Part shown: piece after piece, positions 8,902 through 15,138 of the stretch | Layout of the letters: each line of letters begins with the position of its first letter | How positions within the stretch are numbered: the first letter of the stretch is position 1 | Assembly: GCA_964386785.1 (NCBI GenBank) | Contig: CAYLUD010000003.1 | Location: 1-51,466, forward strand | DNA from: SZAS-3 sp964386785 | Lineage (GTDB): Bacteria > Chlamydiota > Chlamydiia > Chlamydiales > JAAKFR01 | Direction: 5' to 3' | Length of the DNA stretch: 51,466 nt | The notes under the pieces: generated by a model | Told to the model about the DNA's origin: nothing | Database searches by the model: none | The model's input: only the letters and a program-made list of their open reading frames with translations | Program-made: the position numbers and the translations under genes

Positions 8902-9972
8902 ATGGATCTAGAAGAAAATAATCCCCTCAGCTCTCGACAAGTACGTAAAGCAGCTAAACAACGAGATCGGTCTAAATTTAAAAAAACAAATCTAGCTGCA
9001 TGGGAAAATAAGCAGAAAGCATTGTTAGCTGAAAAATTAAAACATAGAGAGGTATCGCAAGGGCGCGTCCTATCGATTTCGCCAGATGGGGCTCAGATTG
9101 ATACGGGAGAAGCGATTCTGCAGTGTCCTTTAGGTGGCGTAGTCAAACAGGAGCGCTCACAATATAAAAACTTACTTGCGGTAGGGGATCTGGTTTTATT
9201 TGAACCCTCGAATCATCGTATTGTTTCCATTCAACCTAGAAAATCCGTGCTCAGTCGTAGGGACCACCTAAGAAAACGAAAAGAACAGATTCTTGCTGCG
9301 AACATTGATCAAGTGTTAATTACCGTTTCCCTTTGTGAACCCCCTCTAAAAAGCGCCCTTATCGATCGCTATGTCATAGCAGCACGTAAAGGGAACATGA
9401 CCCCGATCGTGGTAGTCAATAAGATTGACCTAGTGGATCGAGACCCAGAGGAAGCTGCTCTCTATCGAGAATTAGTGCGTATCTATCGCGCAATTGGGAT
9501 TCGCGTGGTCCCTGTCAGTGTGCAACAGGATCGAGGCCTTCGACGCCTAGCACAAGTCATGAAAGGGAAGGCTTCTGTTTTTTCTGGACAATCTGGTGTC
9601 GGGAAATCTTCGTTGATTCGTGCGATGACAGGGCTCGACTTGGCTGTCGGCCATATTCTTAAAAATCAAAAAGGATCTCACCAAACAAGTCAGGCCCAAT
9701 TGATACCACTTCCCGATGGAGGCTGGTGTATTGATACCCCAGGGATTCGTAGCTTTGGGGTTTGGGACTTAACAGCTGAAGATCTCTCTGCCTACTTTCC
9801 GGACTTGGGAGCGTATGGGGGGGCATGTCGGTTCCCGAATTGCACCCACACACACGAACCCTCATGTGCTGTGCGAGTCGCGGTAGAATCAGGGGAGCTG
9901 TCCTTCCTTCGCTATGAGTCTTACTTGAAATTATTTGCAACTTTACAAGATCCCTTTCTCGATAGAGAATAG
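8902..9972 (+). CDS. rsgA: RsgA, small-subunit ribosome biogenesis GTPase
   Basis: 356 residues. The GTPase motifs are circularly permuted, the hallmark of the YjeQ/RsgA family: NKID (G4) comes first, then GQSGVGKSS (G1, Walker A), then DTPG (G3). An N-terminal OB-fold region (about 45-115) and a C-terminal zinc knuckle with CRFPNCTHTHEPSCAV complete the family plan. RsgA checks late 30S maturation at the decoding centre. A longer frame begins at 8806 inside the preceding methyltransferase gene, but the ATG at 8902 gives the normal N-terminus (basic, KAAKQRDRSKFKK) and follows an AAAGG. It probably shares a transcript with the methyltransferase gene, giving a small ribosome-maturation unit. 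Confidence 0.93.
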   Translation: MDLEENNPLSSRQVRKAAKQRDRSKFKKTNLAAWENKQKALLAEKLKHREVSQGRVLSISPDGAQIDTGEAILQCPLGGVVKQERSQYKNLLAVGDLVLFEPSNHRIVSIQPRKSVLSRRDHLRKRKEQILAANIDQVLITVSLCEPPLKSALIDRYVIAARKGNMTPIVVVNKIDLVDRDPEEAALYRELVRIYRAIGIRVVPVSVQQDRGLRRLAQVMKGKASVFSGQSGVGKSSLIRAMTGLDLAVGHILKNQKGSHQTSQAQLIPLPDGGWCIDTPGIRSFGVWDLTAEDLSAYFPDLGAYGGACRFPNCTHTHEPSCAVRVAVESGELSFLRYESYLKLFATLQDPFLDRE

Positions 9973-10179
9973 CTCGGTTCTTTTCCACTATAGGCGGAGA
10001 GGAAGGCTCTCGGTTTCAAGATGAGAAAGTAGATTTTTTGATTTGTTTTTTTATAAAATTAATATAAAATTAATAGTTTTTATATATGATTAATGAATAA
10101 TAAAACAACTAATACTAAGTATATTTATTTTTTGTTTGCGTAAAAATCTGTAAAAAAATCAAAAACAAGGAAATTAGCA
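9973..10179. promoter_or_regulatory. AT-rich intergenic region, probable promoter region of the next gene
   Basis: About 110 of these bases (10030-10140) are almost purely A and T, with repeated TATAAAA- and TTAAT-type sequences, far more AT-rich than the flanking genes. Several overlapping -10-like hexamers are possible and no single -35/-10 pair stands out. A short stem, GAGAG-GAAGG-CTCTC, lies shortly beyond the rsgA stop but has no U-tract. Just before the next ATG there is a good AAGGAAA ribosome site. Confidence 0.4.
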
Positions 10180-10929
10180 ATGGCTCAGCCAATCGTTCCA
10201 CAAGTGCTCCATTTCGAGGGATCACATTCTTTACTACCTCTAGAATCACGCCGTGATGCTACAGATAGCTTCCTTTTGCATGCTTTCCATGAAAGGAAAG
10301 GACCTTTTTGCCTACTGAAATCAGAACCGGGTAATAAATTGTCCGCTCGTCTTTTTTCTGTGACAGCCCAGGTCGGTCATAAATACGTCTGTCAGGTATT
10401 TTCTAATGCGATTGTTTTTGACAGGCCAGCACAAGCAGAGGAGAAGTTGTGTTATCAAATCAAATTCGATGTCAATAGAAACGAATCCGAGGAATATTAT
10501 GATAATTTAATCCCAGAAGGCGAATTAGGCGCAGCAACCAGCATGATCATTTTCCCCAGTAGTAAGACAGAATCGCCAGATATGTCAAAAGGGGCCGATC
10601 AATTTATTCAGGATTTCCTTGTAGCAGAAGATAGGGATATGACTGACAAAAAGAACGCAGTACGAGAAAAGGGCCTGCTAGAAGATGACTCTATAGCAGA
10701 GGGATTCTCAATCATAGAGCCATCCTGTCAAAGATTCTGCGATTACGCAGACCAGTACATAAAGAACACATTCCAGGAGCTTCTATCGATCCAACTAAAT
10801 GAAGGAGTCTCGGCATCGTTTCTCCCAGAAAAAGTCACATGTTTCACAAACATGAAGACAGTGTATGGCAATATTTCTGAAGTGCTGCAGATAAAATTTG
10901 GTGGTGTAGAATTTCCCGTTCGCCTATAG
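10180..10929 (+). CDS. Hypothetical protein, orphan, AT-rich surroundings
   Basis: 249 residues; I do not recognise the family. The start is supported by AAGGAAA about 7 bases ahead of ATG. There is no signal peptide or membrane segment. The protein is acidic in the middle (residues about 100-175, many Glu and Asp) and has short predicted beta-like stretches near both ends (VTAQVGHKYVCQVF, VLQIKFGGVEFPVRL). It stands alone between rsgA and the ECF sigma gene, preceded by a strongly AT-rich leader, which is how lineage-specific chlamydial genes, including secreted effectors, often look. That role is a guess from context. Confidence 0.6.
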   Translation: MAQPIVPQVLHFEGSHSLLPLESRRDATDSFLLHAFHERKGPFCLLKSEPGNKLSARLFSVTAQVGHKYVCQVFSNAIVFDRPAQAEEKLCYQIKFDVNRNESEEYYDNLIPEGELGAATSMIIFPSSKTESPDMSKGADQFIQDFLVAEDRDMTDKKNAVREKGLLEDDSIAEGFSIIEPSCQRFCDYADQYIKNTFQELLSIQLNEGVSASFLPEKVTCFTNMKTVYGNISEVLQIKFGGVEFPVRL

Positions 10930-11122
10930 GCCTTTAAACCAAGAGAATGAGAGAATATCCCAAGATCACCTAGGCATTGCGACCATACCTCGGTATCACT
11001 TGGAGAGATCATGCCAGAGAAACCTGGTAGGAGGCATAGAGATCTTTTTTCACACGTATCCTTTTATGCGACAACGTGCCTGGGATATCTTCTTTATGTA
11101 TTTTTTTTACGTCTCTTCGATG

Positions 11123-11152
11123 GACCATGGTTTCTTGCTGGGAACCATGGTC
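11123..11152. terminator. Strong 12-bp hairpin between convergent genes (no U-tract)
   Basis: GACCATGGTTTC and GGAACCATGGTC pair over 12 positions (10 Watson-Crick pairs from the base, one G-U, one C-G) around the loop TTGCTG. It lies in the 265-base gap between the hypothetical gene ending at 10929 and the oppositely oriented ECF sigma gene ending at 11195. No T-run follows on either strand, so it may be a U-tract-less bidirectional terminator or another structure. A 73-codon open frame starting at 11011 crosses it and runs into the sigma gene; I do not accept it as a gene. Confidence 0.45.
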
Positions 11153-11194
11153 AAGTTGTAATGATTCGATGTCATTCCAGATTGAAAGGAGTCT

Positions 11195-11713
11195 CTACTC
11201 TTCTAAACAGGAGGATTGGATCTTCGATTTGATCTTCTTTTTGGCATAGTATAGGCGAGAACGTACCGTGCCAATCGGAAGATGTAGGCGCTCTGCAATC
11301 TCTTTTTGAGCCATCTTTTCTATATAGAACAATTGCATAACTTCTCGATGTGCTGGTGAAAGATCATGTAGCCATTCGTTCCAATCTATATCAGGAGAAA
11401 CGGTCTCAACTGGGATGGAAACGCATTCTTCAATTTTTGTGCTCAATATTTCTTTTTTGCGTCGCAATTCATCCATGCAGAGATTATGTGCAATCCGCCA
11501 CAACCAGGTGGGTAGAGAAGATCGGCCTTGAAAATTAGGAAGGGATTTCAAAGCCTTAAGCGCCGTCTCTTGCACCATATCTTCAGCTAGCGCCGAGTCG
11601 TGAAGCAGGGATACACAATGCGCTAGGAGCAAAGGACGGGATGGGGCAAAGAGCTCGTCAAATGCCTGAGTATCTCCCTGTTGGGCTCGTCGAAGGAGGA
11701 TCTTTTCTTCCAT
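11195..11713 (-). CDS. ECF-type (group 4) RNA polymerase sigma factor
   Basis: 172 residues, the usual ECF length. Region 2 spans about residues 10-85 (AFDELF..., LAEDMVQETALKALKSLPNFQ, LPTWLWRIAHNLCMDELRR), and region 4 spans about 115-165 (LSPAHREVMQLFYIEKMAQKEIAERLHLPIGTVRSRLYYAKKKI), with the helix-turn-helix IAERLHLPIGTVRSRL. It lacks regions 1 and 3. The Chlamydiaceae set is sigma-66, sigma-28 and sigma-54, so this is an addition. No anti-sigma gene with a membrane helix or zinc motif is adjacent: the gene is flanked by the convergent orphan and the divergent eno. The ATG at 11713 has no good Shine-Dalgarno site. Target genes cannot be predicted. Confidence 0.88.
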   Translation of the reverse strand: MEEKILLRRAQQGDTQAFDELFAPSRPLLLAHCVSLLHDSALAEDMVQETALKALKSLPNFQGRSSLPTWLWRIAHNLCMDELRRKKEILSTKIEECVSIPVETVSPDIDWNEWLHDLSPAHREVMQLFYIEKMAQKEIAERLHLPIGTVRSRLYYAKKKIKSKIQSSCLEE

Positions 11714-11762
11714 GGTTTCATTTTAACAAAAAAGAAGTATCTTGGGAGGAAAAAGGAAGAGC

Positions 11763-13022
11763 ATGGCCAGTACCATTCAACATGTAGACGCAACAGAAAT
11801 TCTAGATTCACGGGGAAATCCTACGATTCATGTAACGGTATATACCTCAACAGGAAAAGGATCTGCCTCTGTCCCCTCTGGAGCCTCTACAGGAAGTGGT
11901 GAAGCCTTAGAATTGCGAGATGGTAATGCAAAACGGTATTTGGGCAAGGGGGTCACAATAGCTTGTGAAAAGGTACAACAAGAACTTGCTCCTCTGCTAG
12001 TGGGGGAGTCTGTCTACGATCAAACTCGCCTCGATGAGCGGATGATCGCGCAAGATGGTACACCGAATAAATCTAAGATTGGTGCCAATGCGATGCTCGG
12101 TGTGTCGTTAGCGATAGCTCAAGCAGCAGCAGATGCGTTGCATATGCCCTTGTATCGATATTTAGGAGGCCCTCTAGCACGACTACTACCCTGCCCTATG
12201 ATGAATGTAATCAATGGGGGCGCTCATGCAGATAATGGTCTTGCATTTCAGGAATTCATGATACGCCCGATAGGGGCACCTAGCTTTGCTGAGGCGTTAC
12301 GATGGGGCGCGGAAATCTTTCACCACCTAAAAAAAATACTCCAAGAACAACAATTGTCTACTGCGGTAGGGGATGAGGGCGGGTTTGCTCCACGACTCGA
12401 CTCGCACGAAGAGGCATTAGATTTGCTCATCCTAGCTGTTGAACGCGCCGGATATCGGGCGGGTGATGAGGTGACATTTGCTTTAGACTGTGCTGCATCA
12501 GAATTCTATCGGCAAGGTCAATACGGTAGCCGCTCCTCTGCAGAACAGGTAACGTACCTTGTGGAATTGTGCAAGCACTACCCGATTGATTCAATTGAGG
12601 ATGGCATGGCAGAACAGGATTGGGAGGGGTGGAAACTCTTGTCCGATACGCTAGGAAGTCAGGTGCAATTGGTTGGAGACGATGTATTTGTTACGCATAC
12701 AGAATTAGTCGCTAAGGGGATCCAAGAAGGGATCGCAAATGCTGTGTTAATCAAGCCAAACCAGGTAGGGACTCTAACAGAAACATTTGACTGTGTGAGT
12801 TTTGCACATCGATCTGGATACCGGACGATCCTCTCACATCGCTCAGGAGAAACAGAAGATGCTCTGTTAGCAGATCTTGCGGTCGCTTGGGGGACAGGAC
12901 AAATTAAAACGGGATCCCTTTCTCGTAGTGAGCGTATCGTAAAATACAACCGTCTTTTGTTGATTGAGAAAGAGTTAGGGGCTCAGGCTCGTTACCCGGT
13001 ACGTGAAAAAAATAAGATTTGA
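11763..13022 (+). CDS. eno: Enolase
   Basis: 419 residues, the normal length. It converts 2-phosphoglycerate to phosphoenolpyruvate in glycolysis and gluconeogenesis. Diagnostic segments: ATEILDSRGNPT at the N-terminus, SGASTGSGEA loop, IGANAMLGVSLA, the metal-ligand regions (FALDCAASEF, SIEDGMAEQDW, LVGDDVF), the catalytic Lys in LIKPNQVGTLTET, and the signature ILSHRSGETED. The start at ATG 11763 is set by GGAGGAAAAAGGAAGAG just before it and by homology; a frame-extending ATG at 11742 adds only MGGKRKS. It is divergent from the ECF sigma gene with 49 bases between starts. Confidence 0.97.
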   Translation: MASTIQHVDATEILDSRGNPTIHVTVYTSTGKGSASVPSGASTGSGEALELRDGNAKRYLGKGVTIACEKVQQELAPLLVGESVYDQTRLDERMIAQDGTPNKSKIGANAMLGVSLAIAQAAADALHMPLYRYLGGPLARLLPCPMMNVINGGAHADNGLAFQEFMIRPIGAPSFAEALRWGAEIFHHLKKILQEQQLSTAVGDEGGFAPRLDSHEEALDLLILAVERAGYRAGDEVTFALDCAASEFYRQGQYGSRSSAEQVTYLVELCKHYPIDSIEDGMAEQDWEGWKLLSDTLGSQVQLVGDDVFVTHTELVAKGIQEGIANAVLIKPNQVGTLTETFDCVSFAHRSGYRTILSHRSGETEDALLADLAVAWGTGQIKTGSLSRSERIVKYNRLLLIEKELGAQARYPVREKNKI

Positions 13023-13048
13023 TAGGCTAAGGGGACGGGGAGGGTAGC

Positions 13049-13438
13049 ATGAAACCACGTACCATTGTGTTCTTTGGCGAGTCAGAACGAGGGGAATTTC
13101 GTAAGGGATACTATTGTCAGTCCCTACCACAATTAGCAGATACCCTTGGTGAGCCTACTGGGGATCGATCGCAGGGGTTGGCTCTTGCGATACGGTCGAT
13201 ACTATTCCAGTATCCAGTCCTTTTTTTTCGAGTAGAAGAAGAAGGGTTTAGTCGGCAGGACTACTTATTTGGCCTCCAACAATTACGAACAGAGAAAACG
13301 ATGCCGCCGCTAGCGGCGGTCTGCTTGCCTGGTGTTGGGGATGGCGATATTATAGAAGCCAGTGATCAGATCTGCCATTCCTATCATAGTGTGTTAATCC
13401 TGACGGAAAAAGATTTCTATGATTACTTGACCTTTTAA
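13049..13438 (+). CDS. Small hypothetical protein downstream of eno
   Basis: 129 residues, no membrane segment. A very good ribosome site (GGGGAGGG) lies ahead of ATG, 26 bases after the eno stop, so it is probably cotranscribed with eno. The N-terminus (RTIVFFGESERGEFRKGYYCQSL) and the last third (DQICHSYHSVLILTEKDFYDYL) look like alternating strands and helices of a small alpha/beta domain. I do not recognise a named family. Its last four bases overlap the end of the convergent permease gene. Confidence 0.65.
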   Translation: MKPRTIVFFGESERGEFRKGYYCQSLPQLADTLGEPTGDRSQGLALAIRSILFQYPVLFFRVEEEGFSRQDYLFGLQQLRTEKTMPPLAAVCLPGVGDGDIIEASDQICHSYHSVLILTEKDFYDYLTF

Positions 13439-15138
13439 CTGTTGTCGATGGGTAATCCGAATCCGACTTTGATCTTTGTGCCTAACAGAGAGAGGCATTG
13501 CTTCCATCTAGGGAGTAGAGGGTCGATTTCCTCATGAGATAGATAGACAGGCAATGCTTTCATGTTTACATCTTGTAACCAACTTTCTACATGTTCTCTC
13601 CATGCTTTTAGTGGTAGGTCTTCTCCCTGAGCTGGATGGAGGATACAAACGGAATGGCCAAGAGTGAGTTCATTTTGAATTTCCTCCAATGCAGCAACGC
13701 CAATTGGAGTGTAGGCTGAAGTGTCTAAGGGGATAAATTTAAACAAACGATAGTAAAGTGGATGTCGCTTGGTTTCTTCATGAATGGGGACAATCACGCG
13801 CACATGGCGAGGTAGGGTCGCCATCAGAAGAATAACATCCATCCACGACCGACGCTGTCCTACAATGACTAAAGGTGCATGACGAGAAATTCTCCGTTTT
13901 CCTACGATCTGCATATCGCAGAAAAGAAAGAGAAAGGTAGCCGCACATAGGCGCACCACCTGATCAAAAAACCAAAGTATGAGCAGAGCGCTGATTCCTA
14001 AGGTTAAGATACCCATGGCTAAGAAACCTGTAGCTGCAGAAACCCCTAGAGTGTTTCCCATAAGAGACAAGTAGATAGATGAACCTACGACGCCTGCAAA
14101 ACTGAGAAAATTCGCAGCCGATACATTCTGTCCTCGATCTTTATCTGGGCTGGTTACCTGAATGAAAATATCGATAGGGACAATATAGAATCCTCCGAAA
14201 AAGCCTAATAGTAGGAGGGAGGGGGCTACCACTATCCAATGGTGTTGCCCCGCGGCTAGGGCGATAAAACAAAAGCCACTGCATAGAAGGGCTAGGGGTA
14301 CAATCCCAATTTCCGTATCCCAACTCGATATTTTACCTGCTAAGTAGGAGCCGATTCCGATACCTAGTGAAGTAATCAGAAAAATGTAACCACCTCGCGT
14401 TTCTGGCAATCCTAAGGAGTCCAAAGTAAATGGAATGATATTGAGTTGGGTATAGGCAGCCATAAAGAGAAAATAGGCTCCAAACACCAAGGCATGAGCT
14501 AGATAACGCTGGGCTCTAGCTCGTTGAATGGTGCGATAAATTTCTCCAAAAATGCGAAAGGAGATGGATTTACCCGGGGCTTGAGGTGGTGTGTTGGGAA
14601 TGCCCAGGGAGGCGATCCACCCAATGAGCGAGACGAAAACAGTAGATAGGGTAGCCAAAGGGTATTGAGCATGAGTGATCTGTACAAGTAGAGAGGCAAA
14701 AAATGTCCCTACAATGATTGCCAGGTAGGTGGTAGCACTGATCCAGCCATTATAATAGGAAATGCGCTCGGGGGGAACGATTTCCGGAATGATTCCATAT
14801 TTGCAAGGAGAAAACAGGGCGCTTTCTACGGAAAAGAGAAAGAGCGTGGTGTATGCAAGAAAGGAGGATTCAATCAGAAAAGCTAACAGCCCCATAAGGG
14901 CTGTGCCAATCTCCATCCAACGTGTGATCTTGATAATTTGGGTCTTACTATAGCGATCAGCTAAGGTGCCTGCGGTGGCGGCAAGAACAATGAAAGGGAT
15001 AACAAAGATAAATCCTGCCAGAGCCAAAATCGTGTAGCTATGTCCCGATCCTTGGAGGGCAATAAGAAAAAATACAAGGAGCAGTTTGAATAGATTATCA
15101 TTGAGGGTTGTGCAGAATTGAGCGATATTAAGCGCCAT
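13435..15138 (-). CDS. LplT-like MFS permease fused to a degenerate PlsC-type acyltransferase domain (YgeD/CT641-like)
   Basis: 567 residues from the ATG at 15138. Residues about 1-395 form an MFS permease with roughly 12 helices and the loop motif GTLADRYSKT; the N-terminus NIAQFCTTLNDNLFK is typical of the lysophospholipid transporter LplT and of Aas-type fusions. Residues about 400-567 match the acyltransferase half of such fusions, but where PlsC enzymes have NHxSxxD this protein has QRRSWMD (Arg429 in the place of the catalytic His), and the PEG motif is HPAQG. The domain is therefore probably catalytically dead. C. trachomatis has ygeD (CT641) next to recC in the same arrangement. Likely role: flipping lysophospholipids or host lipids across the inner membrane (inference). 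Its ATG shares the bases CATG with the divergent recC start. Confidence 0.8.
   Translation of the reverse strand: MALNIAQFCTTLNDNLFKLLLVFFLIALQGSGHSYTILALAGFIFVIPFIVLAATAGTLADRYSKTQIIKITRWMEIGTALMGLLAFLIESSFLAYTTLFLFSVESALFSPCKYGIIPEIVPPERISYYNGWISATTYLAIIVGTFFASLLVQITHAQYPLATLSTVFVSLIGWIASLGIPNTPPQAPGKSISFRIFGEIYRTIQRARAQRYLAHALVFGAYFLFMAAYTQLNIIPFTLDSLGLPETRGGYIFLITSLGIGIGSYLAGKISSWDTEIGIVPLALLCSGFCFIALAAGQHHWIVVAPSLLLLGFFGGFYIVPIDIFIQVTSPDKDRGQNVSAANFLSFAGVVGSSIYLSLMGNTLGVSAATGFLAMGILTLGISALLILWFFDQVVRLCAATFLFLFCDMQIVGKRRISRHAPLVIVGQRRSWMDVILLMATLPRHVRVIVPIHEETKRHPLYYRLFKFIPLDTSAYTPIGVAALEEIQNELTLGHSVCILHPAQGEDLPLKAWREHVESWLQDVNMKALPVYLSHEEIDPLLPRWKQCLSLLGTKIKVGFGLPIDNS

Noticed and set aside
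11011..11232. 73-codon plus-strand frame with a short hydrophobic run
   Set aside because: It spans the 12-bp hairpin and runs into the sigma-factor gene on the other strand; no ribosome site and no family resemblance.
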